DNA from: Flavobacterium granuli
GTDB taxonomy: Bacteria > Bacteroidota > Bacteroidia > Flavobacteriales > Flavobacteriaceae
Assembly: GCF_900129705.1 (NCBI RefSeq)
Contig: NZ_FQWO01000001.1
Span: forward strand, 62,001-126,000
Direction: 5' to 3'
Length of the DNA: 64,000 nt
Part shown: positions 57,640-64,000 of the stretch, one piece after another
Layout: the number at the start of each line of letters is the position of its first letter
How positions within the stretch are numbered: position 1 is the first letter of the stretch
Translations under genes and position numbers: made by a program
The notes under the pieces: model-generated
The model's input: the letters and a program-made list of their open reading frames with translations, nothing else
Database searches by the model: none
What the model was told of the DNA's origin: nothing

Positions 57640-57647
57640 TATATTTG
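57640..57647 (+). promoter_or_regulatory. Candidate -7 element for the mla operon
   Basis: TATATTTG, 39 bases before the ATG at 57687. The -33 element is not clear. Confidence 0.4.
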
Positions 57648-57686
57648 AGTAGCCTTTTCTTGCTGAAAAAATTAATTCATTAATCT

Positions 57687-58469
57687 ATGAATACTAATTT
57701 TAAAATAATAGAAATATTCAAATCTTTCTTACTGGAAATTGGCGAACTCTCATTTTTTGCGAGTCGTTTTTTTAGAGAGGCTTTCAGAAGTCCGATGGAG
57801 TTTAAAGAATTCCTTAGACAATGTTACAATATGGGGAATCGTTCCTTATTACTTGTGGCGGTAACAGGTTTCATTATTGGTCTGGTTTTTACTTTACAAT
57901 CGCGTCCCACACTTTTGGAATTTGGAGCGGTATCTTGGATGCCTTCTATGGTTAGTATTTCTATCATTCGAGAAATAGGTCCCATTATCACAGCATTAAT
58001 TTGTGCGGGCCGTATTGGTTCCGGAATAGGCGCTGAGCTAGGTTCCATGCGAGTAACAGAGCAAATTGATGCTATGGAAGTGTCCGGAACAAATCCTTTC
58101 AAATATTTAGTGGTCACCCGAATTTTAGCTACCACTTTTATGCTTCCCATATTAGTTTTCTTTGGTGATGCTATTGCCCTTTTTGGTTCTTATTTGGTCG
58201 AAAATGTCAAAGGAAATGTTTCTTTTTTACTGTATTTCAATAAGGTTTTCAATGCATTGGAATTTGGTGATTTAATCCCTGCAACAATTAAAACCTTCTT
58301 TTTTGGATTTGCCATAGGTTTAGTAGGTTGTTTTAAAGGCTATTATTGTAAAAAAGGGACTGCTGGCGTGGGTCTTGCTGCTAATTCAGCCGTTGTATTC
58401 ACTTCGATGTTGCTCTTTATTATTGACTTTATTGCCGTTTTTGTAACCGATATTTTTTATGATTTATGA
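57687..58469 (+). CDS. mlaE: MlaE-family ABC transporter permease
   Basis: 260 aa with about five or six transmembrane segments. The MlaE signature region FKEFLRQCYNMGNRSLLLVAVTGFIIGLVFTLQS and GPIITALICAGRIGSGIGAELGSMRVTEQIDAMEVSG are present. Part of the ABC/MCE lipid transporter that moves phospholipid between inner and outer membranes. Stop overlaps the ATP-binding gene start (ATGA). Confidence 0.93.
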   Translation: MNTNFKIIEIFKSFLLEIGELSFFASRFFREAFRSPMEFKEFLRQCYNMGNRSLLLVAVTGFIIGLVFTLQSRPTLLEFGAVSWMPSMVSISIIREIGPIITALICAGRIGSGIGAELGSMRVTEQIDAMEVSGTNPFKYLVVTRILATTFMLPILVFFGDAIALFGSYLVENVKGNVSFLLYFNKVFNALEFGDLIPATIKTFFFGFAIGLVGCFKGYYCKKGTAGVGLAANSAVVFTSMLLFIIDFIAVFVTDIFYDL

Positions 58470-59218
58470 CTCCTGAAACACCAAATACAAAAGCCATTAT
58501 AACAATCAAAGATCTGAAAAAGAGCTACGGAGACCATCATGTTTTGAATGGTTTTAATATGGTGCTAAATGAAGGAGAAAACCTGGTCATTATGGGCAAA
58601 TCCGGCTCGGGTAAATCGGTTATGATCAAATGTCTGGTAGGACTCGAACAGCCGGATAGTGGCTCGATAGAAGTAATGGGCGAGAATATCAACGAACTCA
58701 ACCGATCCGCATTGGACGAACTTCGAACTGAAATTGGGTTTCTTTTTCAAGGAAGCGCCCTTTATGATTCGATGACCGTCCGAGAGAATCTGGAATTTCC
58801 ATTGCGCCGTCACACTAAAAAATTTGGAGTGCTAAAAGATACCACTCCGCTAGTGATGGAAGCACTGGAAAACGTAGGCCTAGCCGATACCATAAACCTG
58901 ATGCCCGAAGAACTATCCGGAGGAATGAAACGCAGGATTGCCCTTGCCAGAACGCTGATTCTCCAACCAAAAATTATTCTCTATGACGAACCTACTACCG
59001 GACTAGATCCTATAACCGCCAAAGAAATATTAATCTTAATGAAATCAATCCAGCAAAAATACAATACCTCATCCCTTATCATTACCCATGATGTCGATTG
59101 TGCCAGAGTGATATCGAACAGAATGATTTTACTCGTCGATGGAATTAATTATGCCGAAGGCACTTTTAAAGAGCTATCCTCTTCCACAGATCCTAAAATA
59201 CAGGCTTTCTTTAAATAA
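58466..59218 (+). CDS. mlaF: MlaF-like ABC transporter ATP-binding protein
   Basis: 250 aa. Walker A GKSGSGKSVMIKCLVG, Q loop near GFLFQGSALYDSMTV, signature LSGGMKRRIALARTL, Walker B IILYDEPTTGLDPITA and the switch His in IITHDVDCA are complete. It drives the MlaE permease. Eight bases separate it from the MCE gene. Confidence 0.94.
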   Translation: MTPETPNTKAIITIKDLKKSYGDHHVLNGFNMVLNEGENLVIMGKSGSGKSVMIKCLVGLEQPDSGSIEVMGENINELNRSALDELRTEIGFLFQGSALYDSMTVRENLEFPLRRHTKKFGVLKDTTPLVMEALENVGLADTINLMPEELSGGMKRRIALARTLILQPKIILYDEPTTGLDPITAKEILILMKSIQQKYNTSSLIITHDVDCARVISNRMILLVDGINYAEGTFKELSSSTDPKIQAFFK

Positions 59219-59226
59219 ACACAGAC

Positions 59227-60204
59227 ATGGAAAAAACAACATCGCAAAAAATAAAATTGGGTCTCTTTGTCATTATTGGTCTTATGGTTTTCATTCTCGC
59301 CATTTATTTTATTGGTGATAAACAAAAAATGTTTGGAAAAACAACCCATTTGGAAACCGTTTTCAACAATGTAAATGGATTACAAATAGGTAACAATGTA
59401 CGTTACTCAGGCGTAAACGTTGGAACTGTTCGTGGCATTGAAATGATCAATGACACCAACATCAAAGTAGACATGATCATTGATAAAAATATCTTCAAAC
59501 ACATCAAAAAAGACGCTGTAGCCACCATAGGTTCTGATGGATTAGTAGGAAGTATGATAATAAACATTATACCCGGAAAAGGACTAAAACCGAACGTTGA
59601 ACCGGGCGATGTTATTCATTCGCAAGACCGCATTAGAACTGATGATATTCTAAATACACTAAGTAAGACCAATCAAAATGCGGCTATTCTTACCGAAAAT
59701 TTACTTAAAATAACAAACGATATCAATCAAGGAAAAGGCACTGTAGGCCTATTGATCAGTGATATCGAAATGGCTAGAGATTTAAAACAGACCTTACATT
59801 ATTTAAAAATATCAGGGAAAGAAACCTCTTTATCAGTATCAAATTTAAACAAACTCATCACTTCTTTGGATAATAAGAAAAACGTAATTGGTGTTTTAAA
59901 AGATACCGCAGTAGCTGCTAAAATCAAAAATATCATTTTCAATCTAAATCAATCAAGTACCGAAATTGACAAAGTGATTGGGAATCTGAATAAAACTGTT
60001 TTGAATATTAAAGACGGGAAAGGTGCCATCAATTATCTTTCGAATGACCCAAATTTAGTTCAGAATATAGACTCTACAATGATTAATATAAATGAAGCCA
60101 GCAAACGCCTAAATGAAAATCTGGAGGCATTAAAGCACAACTTCCTGTTCAGAGGCTATTTCAAAAAACAAGAAAAAGCAAAATTAAAAGAACAGAAAAA
60201 ATAA
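59227..60204 (+). CDS. mlaD: MlaD-family MCE-domain protein
   Basis: 325 aa. N-terminal transmembrane helix (about 10-30) and an MCE domain (about 40-120: LETVFNNVNGLQIGNNVRYSGVNVGTVRGI ... GSDGLVGSMIINIIPG). A long helical C-terminal region (about 140-310) with repeated SNLNKLITSLDNKK-type segments is longer than in E. coli MlaD (about 183 aa) and is usual for Bacteroidota. Lipid-binding component of the same system, in the periplasm. Confidence 0.92.
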   Translation: MEKTTSQKIKLGLFVIIGLMVFILAIYFIGDKQKMFGKTTHLETVFNNVNGLQIGNNVRYSGVNVGTVRGIEMINDTNIKVDMIIDKNIFKHIKKDAVATIGSDGLVGSMIINIIPGKGLKPNVEPGDVIHSQDRIRTDDILNTLSKTNQNAAILTENLLKITNDINQGKGTVGLLISDIEMARDLKQTLHYLKISGKETSLSVSNLNKLITSLDNKKNVIGVLKDTAVAAKIKNIIFNLNQSSTEIDKVIGNLNKTVLNIKDGKGAINYLSNDPNLVQNIDSTMININEASKRLNENLEALKHNFLFRGYFKKQEKAKLKEQKK

Positions 60205-60264
60205 CCATCGTGAAAACCTCAAAATGTTCCTAGTATCCATCCTCAATAGCGATTGAGTCGTGTT

Positions 60265-61389
60265 TTAAATGCTTTTTAAAGCTTCAATCAATAAATCAAC
60301 ATCTTCTTTTGAGTTGTAATGGCTCATAGAAATTCGCAGACTCGGTTTTTTCAAATCTTCAACAGAAAGCATCTCAGCCAAAACATGAGAAGGCTTGATG
60401 CTTCCGCTTTGACAGGCGCTCCCTCTGGAAACAGCAATTCCTTTCATATCCAAATGAAATAAAATCATAGCTGTTTTTTCGGCTGAAAAAGGCAACAGAA
60501 CATTCACTATGTTGTAAAATCCATCTGGATTTCCATTGATAGAAAAACCTGGGAATTCAACTTCAAGTCTTTCAATCAAATAACTTCTCAAATCAGAAAT
60601 ATGCTTTCTTTCGATCTCTAAATTAGCATAAGCAAGCTCCAGCGCTTTTGCCATTCCAGCAATCTGATGCACGGCTTCGGTACCCGCACGAAGTCCTTTT
60701 TCCTGTTCTCCACCATAAAACAAAGGCTGTAAACCTGAGTTTTTTCGAACAAAAGCAAAACCAACACCCTTGGGTCCATGAAATTTATGTGCACTGGAAA
60801 CCAGAAAATCAACCGCTAGAACCTGTAAATCCAATACTGTTTTTCCAATAGACTGCACGGTATCCGAATGAAATAAAGCCTTGTATTGCTGGCATATTTG
60901 CCCTACTCGAGCTAAATCTAGAACGGTTCCAATTTCATTATTCACCTGCATCAGGCTCACTAATGTTTTATGTTCTTGAGAAAGCAACTCCACTAGATTG
61001 GTGAGATCAATTTCACCATTTGGCTTAAGGTTCACATAATCCACTTGTATATCAAATTCCTTTTGCAGAGCTTGAATAGTAAACAAAACGGCATGATGTT
61101 CTATTTTACTGGTAATAATGCGTTTTACCTTCAAATCCGACACCGCCGAACGAAGAATCCAATTATTGGCTTCCGTTCCGCAGGAGGTAAAAATAATCTC
61201 TTGGGCAGAAGCATTAATCGCCTTGGCAATTGATTTTCTGGAAAGCTCCAAAATACTTTTGGCATTACGTCCAAAACTATGTGTTGATGAGGGATTTCCG
61301 TAATCATCGGCCATTACTTTTGTCATTTCCCTGATAACTTCGGGACGGATAGCGGTTGTAGAAGCATTATCGAGATATACTTTTTTCAT
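60265..61389 (-). CDS. Cysteine desulfurase
   Basis: 374 aa from the ATG at 61387-61389 (KKVYLDNASTTAIRPEV is the family start; a TTG five codons upstream is less likely). PLP fold-type I, taking sulfur from cysteine for Fe-S clusters and other needs. HxxS segment FHSDTVQSIGK, the Schiff-base Lys in SSAHKFHGPKGVGFAFV and the active-site loop Cys in SRGSACQSGSIKPSHVL mark group I (NifS/IscS). No iscU or suf genes adjoin. It is co-directional with and 20 bases downstream of an EamA gene. Confidence 0.93.
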   Translation of the reverse strand: MKKVYLDNASTTAIRPEVIREMTKVMADDYGNPSSTHSFGRNAKSILELSRKSIAKAINASAQEIIFTSCGTEANNWILRSAVSDLKVKRIITSKIEHHAVLFTIQALQKEFDIQVDYVNLKPNGEIDLTNLVELLSQEHKTLVSLMQVNNEIGTVLDLARVGQICQQYKALFHSDTVQSIGKTVLDLQVLAVDFLVSSAHKFHGPKGVGFAFVRKNSGLQPLFYGGEQEKGLRAGTEAVHQIAGMAKALELAYANLEIERKHISDLRSYLIERLEVEFPGFSINGNPDGFYNIVNVLLPFSAEKTAMILFHLDMKGIAVSRGSACQSGSIKPSHVLAEMLSVEDLKKPSLRISMSHYNSKEDVDLLIEALKSI

Positions 61390-61409
61390 TTTTTGATGAT
61401 TCAAATTAT

Positions 61410-62327
61410 TTAAAACCCTTCTATTTCTGATGGTGCAATTTTCATTTTTTTAGCAAAAAGTACTCTTTCATTAAAAATCAATACCGAAATAAAAATTAGA
61501 AAATAAGAAAACCCTTGTAGAAAACTCACCTCTTCATTGTAAAAAAATATTGCCAATAAAAACCCAATAATAGGGTTGATATAGATCATAATACCCACTG
61601 CCGATGAATTAATTCCTTTGAGTGCATACAGATTTAAAAACAAAGGGATAATTGTAAAAAAGAGCACTATAGCAAACAGACAGACATAAAACAGCGGTTC
61701 AGTAGGAACTGGTCCGCTAAGTACCGGATAAAACGGCAAAAGAACCAATGCGATAAAAATCAATTGCACTGTCAATACCAAAAATTTATCCATTTGACTG
61801 TTTTTTCGCTGACTCACTAAATACATGGCATAAGTAGCTGCGACAATCAAACTATAAAAAATAGACTCAAAATAGTTTATTGACAGCAACACACAACTCA
61901 GAGCACTTATCGAAACGGCTAGCCATTGCCATTTACTGAGCCTTTCATTTAATATAAAAAAAGCTAAAACAGTAGTCAAAATTGGACAAATTAAATAGGC
62001 TAATGAAGCGGCTTTTACACTAACATTATTCATAACGTAGATAAATACAAACCAGTTTAAAGAGAGAAATACCCCTCCGCCCAAAGTCAACAAAACAACA
62101 TTTCGCTTCTGTTTAGCATTCATATTTGTAAAATAATTCCAATCTTTCTGGATCACTTTCTTACGAAAAACCAGATTAATCAGTACCATTACAACCACAC
62201 TAAAGAAAACACGGTAAAACAAAATATCCAAAGAAGAATAATTGTATAAGGGCTTTAAAGCTAAACTAAAAAATCCCCAGATAAAAAAAGCCAAAAATGC
62301 GGCTGAATAATATTTATTAAGTCTCAT
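61410..62327 (-). CDS. EamA/RhaT-family DMT transporter
   Basis: 305 aa from the ATG at 62325-62327; the preceding GTG is an alternative. About ten transmembrane segments in two EamA repeats (SAAFLAFFIWGFFSLALKPLYNYS; GINSSAVGIMIYINPIIGFLLAIFFYNEEVSFLQGFSYFLI). The tryptophan-rich start WGFFSLALKPL and the LDILFYRVFFS segment fit the RarD-like subgroup. Substrate unknown. Likely co-transcribed with the cysteine desulfurase gene. Confidence 0.85.
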   Translation of the reverse strand: MRLNKYYSAAFLAFFIWGFFSLALKPLYNYSSLDILFYRVFFSVVVMVLINLVFRKKVIQKDWNYFTNMNAKQKRNVVLLTLGGGVFLSLNWFVFIYVMNNVSVKAASLAYLICPILTTVLAFFILNERLSKWQWLAVSISALSCVLLSINYFESIFYSLIVAATYAMYLVSQRKNSQMDKFLVLTVQLIFIALVLLPFYPVLSGPVPTEPLFYVCLFAIVLFFTIIPLFLNLYALKGINSSAVGIMIYINPIIGFLLAIFFYNEEVSFLQGFSYFLIFISVLIFNERVLFAKKMKIAPSEIEGF

Positions 62328-62484
62328 CACCTGTATTAAATTGCCGCAAAGATAATGATTTCTATTCGCTTAAAATGATTAACAGTATTGCTTTACAACA
62401 AAGCCCAATCAATACCATTAGTAACTTATTTTGAATTTAATACCTAATGGCGCAGTTAAATTCTATGTTTTTGAATGGAATGCA

Positions 62485-62513
62485 TTTGAAACAAATTAAA
62501 AATTCTATTTTTG
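62485..62513 (+). promoter_or_regulatory. Promoter of the lipoprotein gene
   Basis: TTTG at 62485-62488, a 17-base spacer and TATTTTTG at 62506-62513. Transcription would start near 62520, which rules out the frame's earlier start codons and favours the ATG at 62531. Confidence 0.55.
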
Positions 62514-62530
62514 TTTCAAATATGATAAAA

Positions 62531-63490
62531 ATGAAAAGAGTAGTAAGCCTAATGTTTTTTGCCCTGTTATTAAACAGCTGTGATGATGGAAATTTAATTC
62601 AAGAAGATATTAATTTTGAAGATGTTGATACGCAGAACTGCACCACAAATAACATCATCTACAAACTAAAAGAGAAAGAAGCATTGCTTCTCGAAATCCC
62701 AAAAAACTACTTCCCTAGTGAACCTTCTCTGGCCAATACACCACTATCTATAGACATCAATAACACAAACCGTGTTGTTTACCGTTTTTACAACGGAATA
62801 GTTGCTACTGACAATATATGCGAAACCATCCCTCCCGCTAACCCTATTGTGACGGACCAATGGAATGCTACTGCCGGGAAAATAGAGATTTTTACCACCG
62901 CAATCAAAACTGTCAACAACACTGAGAATAGCACTAAAATTTCAGGCTATAATCATAGTATTGTCTTTAAAAATATCACATTTGCCAAAAGCAACGGAAC
63001 CCAGGTATACGAAACTTTCCCTTTTGGAAACTATGTTACACCAGCGACTCCATTACCTTTCCTTTTTGACAAAACGGTTGAAAAATGCAGCTCGTCTAAC
63101 CTGATTTATAATTATACTACCAGCGAAGCTTTGACTCTGGATATAGATCCAAATCTAATTGTTAACGAAGTGACCGCAGTAAATACACCTCGTACAGGAG
63201 TGATTGGCACTAGCAAAAACATCCTGAAATATCGCTTATTTTCAGGTCTTCTTACCTCAGATTATTTTTGTGCAACCACGACACCTACTACTCCAACAAT
63301 AAGCCAACAATGGGATGCCGTAGCCGGAATAAGCGGTGTAAACGGAATCATAGAAGTCACCACAACCACTGATGGACCTAACACTTTTAAGCATACCATT
63401 ATGCTTAAAAAAGTGACTTTAAAGAAAGGCAACAATGATTTTTTATTGGGTGATAATTATCTTTATGGTGATCTGTTAACAACAAATTAA
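62531..63490 (+). CDS. Hypothetical lipoprotein with an internal duplication
   Basis: 319 aa from the ATG at 62531 (62522 is possible). Signal peptide MKRVVSLMFFALLLNSC with lipobox Cys. Two repeats of about 130-150 residues follow. Each begins with Cys-x3-N-x-IY (CTTNNIIYKL; CSSSNLIYNY), continues to a YRFYNG or YRLFSG segment, then ICETIPP or FCATTTP, a Q-W-[ND]-A-x-AG segment, and a terminal V-F-K or I-M-L-K strand. I do not recognise the family. Outer-membrane lipoprotein of unknown function, transcribed alone. Confidence 0.75.
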   Translation: MKRVVSLMFFALLLNSCDDGNLIQEDINFEDVDTQNCTTNNIIYKLKEKEALLLEIPKNYFPSEPSLANTPLSIDINNTNRVVYRFYNGIVATDNICETIPPANPIVTDQWNATAGKIEIFTTAIKTVNNTENSTKISGYNHSIVFKNITFAKSNGTQVYETFPFGNYVTPATPLPFLFDKTVEKCSSSNLIYNYTTSEALTLDIDPNLIVNEVTAVNTPRTGVIGTSKNILKYRLFSGLLTSDYFCATTTPTTPTISQQWDAVAGISGVNGIIEVTTTTDGPNTFKHTIMLKKVTLKKGNNDFLLGDNYLYGDLLTTN

Positions 63491-63517
63491 ACCGTTATTT
63501 TCTTAATAAAAGAAGCC

Positions 63518-63558
63518 AAAAAAAGTCCCGTTTTACAATTGTAAATCGGGACTTTTTT
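63518..63558. terminator. Bidirectional terminator
   Basis: An A run and AGTCCCG (to 63530), an inner TTTAC-AATT-GTAAA stem, then CGGGACT and a T run, between the convergent lipoprotein and Smr-domain genes. Confidence 0.9.
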
Positions 63559-63577
63559 CAGCTCAATAACCAAGCTT

Positions 63578-64000
63578 TTATTTGCTGTTTTGTTTGATAA
63601 AAACCTCGGTTGCACCTAAGCCATATTTTTGATAATTGGCATCCTGGAAAGCAATATTATCATAACGCCCTAATAAGAAATCCAGCTCTGCTTTTAAGAC
63701 TCCTTCACCAACTCCGTGTATAAAAACAATCTTAGGGATACGGTTGCGAATAGCAAATTCGATATGTCTTTTTGCCGTTTCCGATTGCAAAGTCAGAATA
63801 TCATAATTAGACATTCCACGTTTATTGGGAACCAATTTTTCGATGTGTAAATCAAACTCCGGAGCTGATATTTCATTTTTATCTTTGCGTTCTTTGACAA
63901 AACTCCTCGGTTTTGGAATCTCTTTTTCCTTCGAAACTTCATCTACATTAATCCTTTTAATAGAATCCATTAAGTTACTGGAAACATTTACTTTAATCAA
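63578..64000 (-). CDS. Smr-domain protein, DUF2027-like, partial
   Basis: The gene runs off the window; 140 C-terminal residues are visible. Residues about 50-140 are an Smr domain: FDLHIEKLVP (the D-x-H-x motif), then KIVFIHGVGEGVLKAELDFLL (the HGxG loop) and GLGATEVFIK at the end. Smr domains bind or cut nucleic acid in MutS2 and related proteins. The basic linker before it and the Bacteroidota context suggest a DUF2027 protein, whose N-terminal part would lie beyond the edge. Confidence 0.85.
   Translation of the reverse strand: MIKVNVSSNLMDSIKRINVDEVSKEKEIPKPRSFVKERKDKNEISAPEFDLHIEKLVPNKRGMSNYDILTLQSETAKRHIEFAIRNRIPKIVFIHGVGEGVLKAELDFLLGRYDNIAFQDANYQKYGLGATEVFIKQNSK

Overview
The window is chromosomal DNA from an AT-rich member of the Bacteroidota, most likely Flavobacterium or a close relative. 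Several features point there. Promoters have the family's -7 element TAnnTTTG. The tmRNA tag ends ENNYALAA. There is a PorP/SprF-family protein, a CarboxypepD_reg-like outer-membrane receptor, a CbpA/CbpM pair and a prfB gene with a programmed frameshift. Shine-Dalgarno sequences are mostly absent. About 58 protein genes and one tmRNA are supported. I found no tRNA, rRNA, insertion sequence or CRISPR array.

1-16.5 kb: a 5'-truncated, possibly amidoligase-fold gene converges on an SH3/cysteine-hydrolase-like gene. A lone HSDR_N restriction-nuclease-like gene, a GNAT acetyltransferase and a HipA-like kinase/DUF3037 pair follow. Then come housekeeping genes: NAD(P)H-hydrate dehydratase, an S10 peptidase, gcvT, an S41 protease, a YebC-family gene, an EamA transporter, a cysteine synthase-like enzyme and an oligopeptidase B. 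16.5-34 kb: EbfC, threonine aldolase, prfB (+1 frameshift), lpxD, an acyl-CoA carboxylase beta subunit, DoxX, MenE, a CPBP protease, ArsC, a large outer-membrane beta-barrel protein, fumC, an alanine/saccharopine dehydrogenase-like enzyme, a serine hydrolase lipoprotein and ssrA. 34-46 kb: an orphan PorP/SprF protein, an L,D-transpeptidase and a SulP transporter. A plus-strand run follows: PEP synthase, a DegP-like lipoprotein protease, D-lactate dehydrogenase, and a site-2 protease with CBS domains overlapping a phospholipase D/cardiolipin synthase.

46.3-47.8 kb is the most unusual locus. A 353-aa retron-type reverse transcriptase lies directly behind a compact, highly structured intergenic segment. 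That segment has an 11-bp perfect hairpin, a 12-bp hairpin, a small 5-bp hairpin and a 7-bp long-range pairing that encloses them all. This is the architecture of a retron msr-msd. No recognisable effector lies beside it; the only extra candidate is a 41-codon ORF upstream.

47.8-52.7 kb: an EmrB-like MFS/HlyD/TolC tripartite efflux operon with a divergent AraC regulator. 52.9-57.4 kb: a stress module of UspA, DUF2061, CbpA-type DnaJ, CbpM, an AMP-phosphorylase-like DeoA homologue and a short PRPP-synthetase homologue. 57.7-60.2 kb: an Mla/MCE lipid-transport operon. 60.3-64 kb: cysteine desulfurase, an EamA transporter, a duplicated-domain lipoprotein and the C-terminal end of an Smr-domain protein.

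Most convergent gene ends share a strong bidirectional hairpin terminator. All functions are read from motifs and family memory; no database search was run.
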